Shown piece after piece: positions 29,804 through 37,520 of a stretch of 44,652 nucleotides of DNA. Origin of the DNA: Gemmatimonadetes bacterium 13_1_20CM_4_69_16 (GTDB lineage: Bacteria; Gemmatimonadota; Gemmatimonadetes; Gemmatimonadales; GWC2-71-9); NCBI GenBank assembly GCA_001919865.1, contig MNIR01000012.1, positions 1-44,652 of the forward strand. Direction: 5' to 3'. Positions within the stretch are counted from its first letter, which is position 1. Each line of letters opens with the position of its first letter. The notes beneath the pieces are model-generated. The model saw nothing but the letters and a program-made list of their open reading frames with translations. It was not told the DNA's origin and ran no database searches. The position numbers and the translations under genes were made by a program.

Positions 29804-30211
29804 ATGAACGCAGGCACCAGGTTCGCCATCGGGGCCGTCTTGATCGTCGGGTCGGTCGGGTACCTGATGGCCTCCGGCGTGAAGCAGACGGGGCAGTACT
29901 TCCTGACCCCGAGCGAGCTGTCGCAGAAGATCGCGGTGGACCCTTCCTTTTATAACGTAGGGATGAAGGTGGGGGCGCACGTGGTGCCGGGCTCGGTCAC
30001 GCGCGACGTCGCCACCCAGACCCTGCGCTTCCAGATCACCGACGGCAGCGCCCGGTACACGGTGCTGTATCACGGCCTGCCGCCCGACACCTTCAACGAC
30101 TCGGTCGAGGTGGTCGTGGAAGGCCGACTCCACAAGGAGGACGGAGTCCTGTACGCGACCAACGTCCTCGCCAAGTGCGGGTCGCGCTACGAGGCGGTAC
30201 CCAAGGCGTAG
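29804..30211 (+). CDS. ccmE: Cytochrome c maturation heme chaperone CcmE, CxxxY type
   Basis: 135 residues from ATG 29804 (a TTG two codons upstream is possible). An N-terminal membrane anchor (FAIGAVLIVGSVGYLMASGV, ~6-25) precedes the OB-fold periplasmic domain: YFLTPSELSQ, VGAHVVPGSVTRD, LRFQITDGSARYTVLYHGLP, PDTFNDSVEVVVEGRLHKED. The heme-attachment motif, normally AKHxxxY, reads AKCGSRY: Cys replaces the heme-binding His. Such CxxxY CcmE proteins are known from archaea and some sulfate reducers. It hands heme to CcmF for attachment to apocytochromes in the periplasm. CcmF starts directly after its stop codon. Confidence 0.9.
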   Translation: MNAGTRFAIGAVLIVGSVGYLMASGVKQTGQYFLTPSELSQKIAVDPSFYNVGMKVGAHVVPGSVTRDVATQTLRFQITDGSARYTVLYHGLPPDTFNDSVEVVVEGRLHKEDGVLYATNVLAKCGSRYEAVPKA

Positions 30212-32242
30212 ATGACGATCCTCGGCGGCGTGTGTCTCTGGCTCGCCTTCCTGGTGGGGATCTGGGGCGCGCTCGCCGGCTTCGTGGGCGGCCTGCAGGG
30301 GCGGCCCGACCTGCAACACAGTGCCCGCCACGCCGTGTTCGCCATGTGCGGCGCGCTGCTGGTCGCCGTTTTCTCGCTCGAGTGGGCGCTGTTCCAGCAC
30401 GACTTCAATGTCGAGTACGTCGCCGCCTACACGAGCCGTAACCTGCCGATCTTCTACACCTGGTCGGCGCTGTACGCCGGTCAGAAGGGTAGCCTGCTCT
30501 TCTGGGCGACCGTGCTCTCACTGTTCGGCTCGTTGGCGCTGCTCCTCACGGCCCGCCGGCACCGCGAGCTGTTGCCGTATGTGGCCGGCGTCGTGTGCAC
30601 GGTCGCGACGTTCTTTATCTCCGTGATGCTGTTCGGGCAGGCGAATCCGTTCCACCGCCTCGCCTACACGCCGCTCGACGGGAACGGACTGAACCCCCAG
30701 TTGCAGAACCCCGGGATGGTGTTCCACCCCCCGATGCTGTACCTCGGCTACATCTCGATCACCATCCCGTTCGCGTTCGCGATGGCGGCGCTGATCTCCA
30801 AGCGACTCGACGTCGATTGGCTGGTCGCGATCCGCAAGTGGACGCTGCTGTCGTGGCTGTTCCTCTCGATCGGGATCTGCCTCGGGATGTGGTGGGCCTA
30901 CGTGGAGCTGGGCTGGGGCGGTTACTGGGCGTGGGACCCGGTTGAGAACGCCTCGCTCCTACCGTGGCTCACGATGACCGCGTTCCTGCACTCGGTGATG
31001 ATCCAAGAAAAGCGCGGCATGCTGAAGAAGTGGAATCTCGCGCTCATCATCGGATCGTGGCTGCTCTCGATCTTCGGAACGTTCATCACCCGCTCGGGGG
31101 TCATCTCGAGCGTGCACTCGTTCACGCAGTCGAGCGTGGGATACTTCTTCCTCTTCTTCCTGATCGCGGCGGCGGTGGCGAGCTTCGCCGTGTACGCCAG
31201 CCGCCTGCCGCTGCTCACGGCCGAAGCGAGGCTCGAGTCGATGGTGAGCCGCGAGGCGAGCTTCCTCTTCAACAACCTGCTGTTCGTGGGGATCGCCTTC
31301 TCCGTCCTGTGGGGCACGCTGTTCCCGATCCTCTCGGAGCTCGTCCAGGGGACCAAGGTCACCGTCGGCCCGCCGTTCTTCAACCAGGTGAACATCCCGC
31401 TTGGCCTGGCGCTGCTCGGCCTGACGGGGATCGGGCCGCTCATCGCGTGGCGCCGCGCTTCGCTCCCCAACCTGCGGCGTCAGTTTGCGGTACCGGTGAC
31501 GGCGGGGGTGTTCACGGTGCTCGTGCTGCTGGTGGGTGGGATGCGGGACCTCTACGCCGTGATGGCGATCGGGCTGGGCGGGTTCGTCACCGCGACGGTC
31601 GTGCAGGAGTTCGGCCGCGGAGCGGGGGCCCGCCACCGCCAATACGGTGAAGCCTACCCGCTCGCCCTCGGCCGCTTGCTCGCCCGCAACCGCCGGCGCT
31701 ACGGTGGCTACATCGTGCACGTCGGCATCGTCATCCTGTTCATCGCCTTCGCGGGCATGGCGTTCAAGACCGAGACGGAAGCCACGCTCCGGCCGGGAGA
31801 GGCGGCGACACTCCGCAGTCCGTACGGGTGGACGTACCGATTCACCCACCTCGGCGTCTCCCAGTACGACGCGCTCAACCGCCAGGTGACCGCGGCCGCG
31901 CTCGAGATCGAGCGCAACGGGAAGCGGCTCGGCGTGCTCACGACCGAGAAGCGACAGCACGTGGATGGGCTCGGCCGACCCACATTCCAGCCCTCGACCG
32001 AAGTCGGCATCCGCAGCGACCTGCGCGAGGACTTGTACGTGGTGCTGGCGGGGCTCGTGAACGGCACCGAGCAGGCGGTGTTCCGCTTTACGATCAACCC
32101 GCTCGTCTGGTGGGTGTGGTACGGCGGCATGATCGTGGCGCTCGGCGGGCTGATCGTGATGTGGCCGGGGGGGGGTTCGCCCGCCGTCAAGCGGACCCAG
32201 GCGGGATATGCGGTGCGCTTGGTCGAGGATGTGAAGGCGTGA
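30212..32242 (+). CDS. ccmF: Cytochrome c maturation heme lyase CcmF
   Basis: 676 residues with about 15 membrane segments, typical of CcmF. The heme-handling WWD motif is present as GWGGYWAWDPVENASLLPWL (~235-254). Other conserved blocks: AYTSRNLPIFYTWSALYAGQ (~73-92) followed by KGSLLFWA, QNPGMVFHPPMLYLGYISIT (~166-185) and FGTFITRSGVISSVHSF (~288-304) with conserved His. The C-terminal periplasmic part (~515-660) and a last helix complete the protein. It ligates reduced heme from CcmE to CxxCH cytochromes. The TGA overlaps the GTG of the CcmH-like gene. ccmABCD and ccmG are not in the window. Confidence 0.96.
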   Translation: MTILGGVCLWLAFLVGIWGALAGFVGGLQGRPDLQHSARHAVFAMCGALLVAVFSLEWALFQHDFNVEYVAAYTSRNLPIFYTWSALYAGQKGSLLFWATVLSLFGSLALLLTARRHRELLPYVAGVVCTVATFFISVMLFGQANPFHRLAYTPLDGNGLNPQLQNPGMVFHPPMLYLGYISITIPFAFAMAALISKRLDVDWLVAIRKWTLLSWLFLSIGICLGMWWAYVELGWGGYWAWDPVENASLLPWLTMTAFLHSVMIQEKRGMLKKWNLALIIGSWLLSIFGTFITRSGVISSVHSFTQSSVGYFFLFFLIAAAVASFAVYASRLPLLTAEARLESMVSREASFLFNNLLFVGIAFSVLWGTLFPILSELVQGTKVTVGPPFFNQVNIPLGLALLGLTGIGPLIAWRRASLPNLRRQFAVPVTAGVFTVLVLLVGGMRDLYAVMAIGLGGFVTATVVQEFGRGAGARHRQYGEAYPLALGRLLARNRRRYGGYIVHVGIVILFIAFAGMAFKTETEATLRPGEAATLRSPYGWTYRFTHLGVSQYDALNRQVTAAALEIERNGKRLGVLTTEKRQHVDGLGRPTFQPSTEVGIRSDLREDLYVVLAGLVNGTEQAVFRFTINPLVWWVWYGGMIVALGGLIVMWPGGGSPAVKRTQAGYAVRLVEDVKA

Positions 32243-32874
32243 CACGAGGGCACGACGGCACGTTCCCCGTAAGTCGGCGGGAGTTCCTCGCGCTCGGGGC
32301 ACTCGGACTGCTTGGTGTTTCGGGCAACGTGCCGTCGTGGCGTCGTGTACCGCCTCAGGCGCAGGACTCCCTCCCGGGCACCGGACCTTCGGGAAAGCTG
32401 TGGGACCCGTCCCGCGCCGGCCGGCCCTTCGAGCCCGTCCGCGCCGCCGACAACGACGCCGCCATCCAGGCGATCGAGAAGCAGATCCATTGCACCTGCG
32501 GCTGCAATCTCGACGTCTACACCTGCCGCACTACGGACTTCACGTGCGGCACGAGCCCGGCGATGCACCGGCGCGTGGTCGCACTGGCCGAGCAGGGGAA
32601 GACCGCCCAGGAAATCCTCGCGGCGTTCGTGAAGCAGAATGGCGTGTCGATCCTGATGGCCCCGCCCAAGCGCGGCTTCAACCTGGCGGGCTACTTCGTC
32701 CCATCGCTCGTGATTCTGATCGCGGGAGCGATCCTCACTCTCGTGCTGCGGCGCTGGTCCCGCGCCGCTCGACCCCCGACCCCCTCGCGCGTCTCGTCGC
32801 TTTCCTCCGCAGTCGCCGCTTCTCCGGAAGAGCTCGAGCGGCTGCGCCGCGAGCTCGACCAGCTGTCCAGCTAG
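32239..32874 (+). CDS. CcmH-like protein with Tat-type signal and CxCxC motif
   Basis: 211 residues from GTG 32239 (GTGA overlap with ccmF). The N-terminus has SRREFLALGALGLLGVSG (~12-29), a Tat-like twin-arginine signal. Residues ~78-145 match the CcmH family: the segment RHxxC-like IHCTCGCNLDVYTCRTTDF plus TCGTSPAMHRRV, then GKTAQEILAAFVKQNG and LMAPP. The usual LRCxxC thiol pair is replaced by a run C-x-C-x-C with two further Cys (YTC, FTC). A C-terminal membrane helix (VPSLVILIAGAILTLVL, ~155-171) is followed by a short coiled tail. It should reduce apocytochrome thiols for CcmF. The signal codons lie in the loop of an inverted repeat. Confidence 0.85.
   Translation: MTRGHDGTFPVSRREFLALGALGLLGVSGNVPSWRRVPPQAQDSLPGTGPSGKLWDPSRAGRPFEPVRAADNDAAIQAIEKQIHCTCGCNLDVYTCRTTDFTCGTSPAMHRRVVALAEQGKTAQEILAAFVKQNGVSILMAPPKRGFNLAGYFVPSLVILIAGAILTLVLRRWSRAARPPTPSRVSSLSSAVAASPEELERLRRELDQLSS
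32242..32348. repeat. Inverted short-word repeat around the Tat-signal codons
   Basis: Left arm 32242-32264 (ACACGAGGGCACGACGGCAC plus GTT) and right arm 32326-32348 are inverse complements at 21 of 23 positions. The word is ACGACGGC/ACGAGGGC. The 61-base loop encodes the Tat signal core (SRREFLALGALGLLGVSG). Both arms are inside the CcmH-like reading frame. Confidence 0.8.
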
Positions 32875-32879
32875 CTGGC

Positions 32880-33395
32880 ATGCTCGAGCTCGTCGCCGGG
32901 GTCCTGTTCGCGACAGGAGTGGTCTGGTTCGTGCTCAGGCCGATCTTCCGGCCCGCCCTGACGGGAGGGGCGATCGGCGATGCCGGTGACGTAGATGACG
33001 GGGAGGACCCCGAGGACGACTTGAGTCCCCGCGCCGTGGCGCTGCGCGCCCTCAAGGAGATCGAGTTCGACCGGGCCACCGGCAAGCTGTCGGATACCGA
33101 CTACGATGAGCTGAAGGGCAAATACACCGCCGCAGCCGTCGCGGCGCTCCGCACCGAGATGGGAAATGCGGGAAGTGGGATGCGAGACGCGGCCGCATCG
33201 CAAACGCATCCCGTATCCCGCATCCCCCAGCCCGCCTGTCCGATGCACGGTCCGCGCCCGGAACCGGCTGCCGTCTTCTGCTCCGAGTGCGGCCGTCGGC
33301 TCGGAGCCGCCCCCGGTTATTGCGCTCGCTGTGGAACCGTGCTCGAGCGAGAGGCCAAGTACTGTCACTCCTGCGGGGCCCGCGTCGCGGCGTAG
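32880..33395 (+). CDS. Membrane-anchored zinc-ribbon protein of the ccm cluster
   Basis: 171 residues from ATG 32880, five bases after the CcmH-like stop. One N-terminal helix (MLELVAGVLFATGVVWFVLR), an acidic stretch, then RAVALRALKEIEFDRATGKL and SDTDYDELKGKYTAAAVAAL (~50-90), a block typical of CcmI-like and related c-type cytochrome biogenesis proteins. A repeat-encoded linker (~93-117) leads to a C-terminal double zinc ribbon: CPMHG ... CSECGRR ... CARCG ... CHSCG (~120-168), eight Cys in all counting the flanking ones. It probably assists cytochrome c maturation. The linker is encoded by a short-word inverted repeat. Confidence 0.75.
   Translation: MLELVAGVLFATGVVWFVLRPIFRPALTGGAIGDAGDVDDGEDPEDDLSPRAVALRALKEIEFDRATGKLSDTDYDELKGKYTAAAVAALRTEMGNAGSGMRDAAASQTHPVSRIPQPACPMHGPRPEPAAVFCSECGRRLGAAPGYCARCGTVLEREAKYCHSCGARVAA
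33156..33232. repeat. Inverted short-word repeat in linker codons
   Basis: The left part (33156-33192) is built of GGGAAATGC, GGGAAGT and GGGATGCG; the right part (33195-33232) is built of CGCATCC, CGTATCC and CGCATCC, roughly its inverse complement. It encodes a Gly/Ala/Ser/Pro-rich linker between the coil and the zinc ribbon of the protein at 32880. Confidence 0.7.
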
Positions 33396-33539
33396 CCGGG
33401 CTCGTCGGGCTGCTGGGTCGCGTTCAGGCTTACCTTCGCTCGATCGAATCGCTGGGATTCTTAACATTGCGCCCTCCGCGCCGTCCCTACCTCGGAATTG
33501 GGGTCATCCTTTCGGGACTTCGCACAGGAGAGGCCGTCC

Positions 33540-34466
33540 ATGCGTACGACACTTCCCATCACCGTCATCGCGGTCGTTGCAGGGCTTACGGCGCTCGCGT
33601 GTACCGAGGGCGTGGCGCCCTCGTCGGACCAGGCGCAGGTGCTCGCGGCCGAGCAGGAACAGCTGGGCGCGATGATCGACAGCGACTTCGGCGCCGTCGG
33701 TGCCTCAGCCACCGCCTCCATCGTGACGCCCGGCTCGGGGGCGTCCTTCGCCGTGAGCGGCACGCAGGGTGACACCGCACCGACCTTCTGGGGCCGGCTC
33801 CGCGTGGTACCGGGCGGTCCGCGGCCGGTCTACCATCGTGACGTCACGATCGCGAACGACACCGCGACCGTGGAGCACGACGTCAGCTTCGCCGGCGTGT
33901 TCCTGGTCGACACCAGCGCCGACGGAGTGTTCAACCCGAGCGCGAAGCCGCTCGCCGACCGGATGACCCAGCACGCCGTGCTGGTCCGCGACCGGGCCGT
34001 GGGCCGCGGGTGGCGAGTGGTCAAGTTGTCGCCCCAGGACTGGACCGTAGTGGACCTCGGCCGCCAGACCGTCGCCGTCAAGGACGTCAAGGTGTACCGG
34101 AACGACACCTTGCTCGTGGACGTGGCCGACCCAAGCGCGCTGTACGATGTGACGAACCGTGTGCCGCACTTCCACTTGGGCGACACGGTGAAAGTGGTCG
34201 CGGCGGTCTCGAACACCACGAACAGCGGCTTCACGCCGTCGACCTTCATGTTCCTCCACGTACGCCATCTGGATCCATCGGGCACGTCGTGGCGTCGCCT
34301 CAAGATGACCGACAACGGCGACGGCACATGGGAGCGCGCCTGGATCGCGCGCCGCAGCGGCATCGACCGCTTCGTTGTGGACGCGCTCGATGCGGCCACA
34401 CTGCTGCTGGGCACGCCCGACAACTACCGGACGAACGAAGTGGCAATTCCGTACCGGATCGAATAG
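33540..34466 (+). CDS. Lipoprotein of unknown function
   Basis: 308 residues. The ATG at 33540 has AGGAGAGG seven to eight bases ahead and gives the lipoprotein signal MRTTLPITVIAVVAGLTALA followed by Cys 21. Further in-frame codons upstream add a charged extension and are rejected. The mature protein is beta-rich: VTIANDTATVEHDVSFAGVF and LVDTSADGVFNPSAKPLADR (a DTSADG loop that may bind calcium), HFHLGDTVKVVAAVSNTTNS, TWERAWIARRSGIDRFVVDA. No family is recognised with confidence. Repeat DNA at 34466-34546 follows its stop. Confidence 0.75.
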   Translation: MRTTLPITVIAVVAGLTALACTEGVAPSSDQAQVLAAEQEQLGAMIDSDFGAVGASATASIVTPGSGASFAVSGTQGDTAPTFWGRLRVVPGGPRPVYHRDVTIANDTATVEHDVSFAGVFLVDTSADGVFNPSAKPLADRMTQHAVLVRDRAVGRGWRVVKLSPQDWTVVDLGRQTVAVKDVKVYRNDTLLVDVADPSALYDVTNRVPHFHLGDTVKVVAAVSNTTNSGFTPSTFMFLHVRHLDPSGTSWRRLKMTDNGDGTWERAWIARRSGIDRFVVDALDAATLLLGTPDNYRTNEVAIPYRIE

Positions 34467-34546
34467 GGCGGCAGGGGCGACAACGGACGGCGGGGGCGGC
34501 ACGGCATCCGATACGTGCCGCCCTTGCCGCCCTTGCGTTTGCCGAC
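34466..34546. repeat. Inverted short-word repeat between lipoprotein and barrel genes
   Basis: The left arm (34466-34506) carries GGGCGGCA, GGGGCGAC and GGGGCGGCACGG; the right arm (34511-34546) carries the inverse words TGCCGCCC, TTGCCGCCC, TTGCG, TTTGCCG. It fills most of the 125-base intergenic gap and may act as a hairpin terminator for the lipoprotein mRNA. Confidence 0.7.
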
Positions 34547-34591
34547 CTGGCTCCCTATCAGTGTGCGTCCACTCACTCGAGGATCCACGTT

Positions 34592-35077
34592 GTGAGCAGC
34601 CTCACACTCCGAATTGCGCTGGTCGCGCTCGGCCTCGCGCTCGTGGGGTCACGAGCGGACGCGCAACGCCGCATGCGGGGAGGCCGTGCCGTGTCGGTCG
34701 CGCGCCCGGGAGTCGGCGCGCGGTTCGGGTACGACTTCGACGCGCAGCACACGTTTCTCGGCGGGCAGTTCGACTTCCCGGTCGGACGCCGCTGGGCGCT
34801 CGCGCCGTCGGCCGACTTCTATCTCGGCGCCACCGGCACGCCGTACCGGCTGAACGTGGACGTGAAGTTCCATCCGCCGACCGCCTACGGGTTCTTCTAC
34901 TTCGGCGGCGGGCTCGCGGTGCTGCACGCGACGGGCAACACCAGCACGGGGGCGAACCTGTTCGCGGGGTGGGAAGGCCGGCGCTACTCGCCGGTGAAGC
35001 CGTTCCTCGAGGCACGGTTCGTGTTCGCCGACCGGACCTCGTTCAATATCCTGGGCGGGCTCAACTTCCCGCTCTAG
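34592..35077 (+). CDS. Small outer-membrane beta-barrel protein
   Basis: 161 residues from GTG 34592. The signal peptide (MSSLTLRIALVALGLALVGS, cleavage ADA-Q) is followed by alternating strands: VGARFGYDFDAQHTFLGGQF, RWALAPSADFYLG, YRLNVDVKFHPPTAYGFFYF, GGLAVLHA and PFLEARFVFADRTSFNILGG with a final NFPL. This suits an eight-stranded porin-like barrel. The protein is unlike the barrel at 4000 in sequence. The stop codon shares a CTAG with the stop of the convergent ABC permease. Function unknown. Confidence 0.75.
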   Translation: MSSLTLRIALVALGLALVGSRADAQRRMRGGRAVSVARPGVGARFGYDFDAQHTFLGGQFDFPVGRRWALAPSADFYLGATGTPYRLNVDVKFHPPTAYGFFYFGGGLAVLHATGNTSTGANLFAGWEGRRYSPVKPFLEARFVFADRTSFNILGGLNFPL

Positions 35078-36765
35078 AACTCGAAGTTTTCCATCCTCCG
35101 CAGGCCGATCCGCAGTGGGATGGCCGTGGCCGCCGCGCAGATCGCGGCGGCCACGGCGAACCAGAAGATCATCCACGCGTCCACCACAACGGGCTCCCCG
35201 ACGTACACGGCTCGAACGTAGGCGTAAACGGCTTGCCACAACGCGACGATCACCGCGGCGAGCAGCGCGATCGTGGCCATCATGTAGACGAGCCCGCCGA
35301 ACGAGGTCGGGATCTGGGCGGCATTCTCCGTCTCGAATTGGGGGTACAGCGCCCCGAAGCCGAGCGCCAGGGCGGCGATCGCGAAGGTGAGCCCGCAGAT
35401 CGTCACCAGCCCGACCGCCATCATGAACGGCCCCACCTGGAGCAACACGTTGGTGAGCCCGGTGAGGAGCAGCGCGAGCAGCAGTAGGGGCACCGTGCCG
35501 ACCCAGTACTTGGACCACAGCAAGGTTCGGAGATCGAGCGGGCTCGAGCGCAACAACCACATCTGCCGGCCCTCGAGCGAGACGGTGGGGAAGATGAACC
35601 GCGCCGCGATCGACGCGAGTACGAACCCTGCGAGGCCGAGGTTCAGAAACGACACCAGCGTGACGTAGAAGAACCCCACCGGCTCGCCGCGGTGCAGCGG
35701 CAGGGCGTTGATGTTGAAGAGGTACACCACCACCAGGGCACCCAGCAGGATCAGCTGGCTCCACTGAGTGGTGTCCCGGAAGAAGAGCCGGATATCCTTG
35801 AGCACGAACTCTCGTTTCGCCACCGGGAGCGGCGCGAGCACCCAACCCACCGTCCAGCGCCAGAACGTCCCACGCACGAACCGCTCCGCCCCCTCTTGCG
35901 CCTTCGTGAACCCTTGCGCGAACAGCTCGCGGTGCAGCATCGCGCCCAGCGTCACGAAGGCCGCCGCCGTGGTCCAGAGCAGCAGCAAGGGCAGGGGATC
36001 AGGCGCGTGGCGGAGGTAGCCCATGATGGCGTTGGTCGCCCATTCGCTGGGAAGGAACGGCGAGGTCGGTGTGCGCAGCACCGCGAGGAAGTCGAGCAGA
36101 TTGCGGAAGCCTTCGGGACGGGCGAGCCGCTCGGGGCGGATCAGTCGCAGCAGCAGGATCAATCCGGCGGCCGCGCCGAGGGCGACGATCGAGAGCAGAT
36201 CCCGGGTGCGGCGCGCGGGGAACAGGTTCACCAGGATCAGCGTGACGGCGCTGCCCACCACGGCCGGGAGCACGAGCATGGGCAGGATCGCCAGCACGGC
36301 GTAGGGGATGAACAGCAGGCCGCCCCGGTAGATGACGCCGTACGCCGTCAGGATCGGGACGGCCATCAGCGCCACCATCCAGGAGGAGTACAGCAGGGTC
36401 TCGCCCAGCTTCGCGAGGTAGAGCCGTAGCCAGTCCACCGGCGCGGACACGAGCAGGTCGAGGTCTTTGGCCAGGAAGAAGCTGGACAGCGCCGTGATGA
36501 CGTTCGACAGCACCAGGATGGTGACGAACGAAAGCAACACCAGGCCGAGGATCTTCGCCGCGAGAAACGGCCCCAGCTCCTCCGCGCCGCGCACGTGCTT
36601 CAAGATGAGGTACAACACTCCGTACACCCCGACCCAGAACAGCAGAGCCACGCTCGTGAGGAGCAGCAGTTTCCCGCTGCCGCCGCGCGACCGCTCCTCG
36701 CGCACGCGCTGCAGGGCGGTGCGCCATTTCGGTTGCAGCACATGCCACAGCGACGGCTGCCTCAT
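35074..36765 (-). CDS. ABC transporter permease
   Basis: 563 residues from ATG 36765, overlapping the stop of the ATPase gene (ATGA). About 12 hydrophobic helices in two halves: LLLLTSVALLFWVGVYGVLY, LGLVLLSFVTILVLSNVITA and further ones, and in the second half LILLGALVVVYLFN, FYVTLVSFLNLGLAGFVLAS, IPTSFGGLVYMMATIALLAA, MIFWFAVAAAICAAATAIPL. The SFFLAKDLDLLVSAPVDW segment (~93-110) is typical of ABC-2-like permeases of the 'putative ABC exporter' type. Together with the ATPase it should export a substrate, not identified here. It is the last gene of the six-gene operon. Confidence 0.85.
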   Translation of the reverse strand: MRQPSLWHVLQPKWRTALQRVREERSRGGSGKLLLLTSVALLFWVGVYGVLYLILKHVRGAEELGPFLAAKILGLVLLSFVTILVLSNVITALSSFFLAKDLDLLVSAPVDWLRLYLAKLGETLLYSSWMVALMAVPILTAYGVIYRGGLLFIPYAVLAILPMLVLPAVVGSAVTLILVNLFPARRTRDLLSIVALGAAAGLILLLRLIRPERLARPEGFRNLLDFLAVLRTPTSPFLPSEWATNAIMGYLRHAPDPLPLLLLWTTAAAFVTLGAMLHRELFAQGFTKAQEGAERFVRGTFWRWTVGWVLAPLPVAKREFVLKDIRLFFRDTTQWSQLILLGALVVVYLFNINALPLHRGEPVGFFYVTLVSFLNLGLAGFVLASIAARFIFPTVSLEGRQMWLLRSSPLDLRTLLWSKYWVGTVPLLLLALLLTGLTNVLLQVGPFMMAVGLVTICGLTFAIAALALGFGALYPQFETENAAQIPTSFGGLVYMMATIALLAAVIVALWQAVYAYVRAVYVGEPVVVDAWMIFWFAVAAAICAAATAIPLRIGLRRMENFEF

Positions 36766-37520
36766 CCGCCCAGCACTTCCACCAGCTCGCGCACGTGAGC
36801 GCCGCCGGTGAGCTTGAGAAACAGCTCTTCCAGGGTGGCGTCGCCGGCCCGATGCTGGCGTCGCAGGTCGTCCACCGCGCCGTCCGCGACGATCCGCCCG
36901 TGCTGGAGGATGGCGACGCGGTCGCACATCGCTTCGGCGACCTCGAGCGTGTGGGTGCTCATCAGTACCGTGCCGCCGCGCCCCACGAACTGGCGGAAGA
37001 TGTCCTTCAGGAGGCGCGCCGCCTTGGGATCGAGCCCGACCATCGGCTCGTCCACGACGATGCACTCGGGCCGGTGAATCAGTGCGCTCGAGATGATGAG
37101 CTTCTGGCGCATGCCGTGACTGTAGGCCTCCACCAGCTCATCCTTCCAGCTCGCGAGCTCGAACACCTCCAGCAGCTCGGCGATCCGGCGCTCGACGGCC
37201 TCCCCCTCCTGGCCGTACAGGCCCGCGACGAACCGGAGGAACTCGGCCCCAGTGAGCTTGTCGTACACGAACGGCCGGTCGGGGATGAAGCCGAGGCGCA
37301 TCTTCGCGGCGAGGGGGTTCTGCTGCACGTTATCCCCGCCGAGCAGGACCCGGCCGTCGGTGGGACGCAGGATCCCGGCGATCATGCGGAGCGTCGTCGT
37401 CTTGCCCGCGCCGTTCGGCCCGAGGAACCCGTAGAGCACGCCGCGCGGCACCTCGAGGGAGATGTCGTCCACGGCCACGAAGCTGCCGTAGTGCTTCGTC
37501 AGATTCTCCAGCCGGATCAT
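36762..37520 (-). CDS. ABC transporter ATP-binding protein
   Basis: 252 residues. Walker A GFLGPNGAGKTTTLRM (~33-48), Q-loop-like GFIPDRPFVYDKLTG (~79-93), signature SHGMRQKLIISSAL (~135-148; SHGM replaces the usual LSGGQ-type), Walker B CIVVDEPMVGLD (~153-164) and the H-loop MSTHTL (~187-192). It is of the ABC-2/CcmA-like DRA family and powers the permease encoded next. Its ATG overlaps the transglutaminase-like gene (ATGA) and its end overlaps the permease start. Confidence 0.95.
   Translation of the reverse strand: MIRLENLTKHYGSFVAVDDISLEVPRGVLYGFLGPNGAGKTTTLRMIAGILRPTDGRVLLGGDNVQQNPLAAKMRLGFIPDRPFVYDKLTGAEFLRFVAGLYGQEGEAVERRIAELLEVFELASWKDELVEAYSHGMRQKLIISSALIHRPECIVVDEPMVGLDPKAARLLKDIFRQFVGRGGTVLMSTHTLEVAEAMCDRVAILQHGRIVADGAVDDLRRQHRAGDATLEELFLKLTGGAHVRELVEVLGG

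Noticed and set aside
36762-37520. CcmA/CcmB identity for the ABC ATPase and permease
   Set aside because: A ccm cluster lies on the other strand nearby, but the permease has about 12 helices and 563 residues, unlike CcmB, and sits in the cutA operon.
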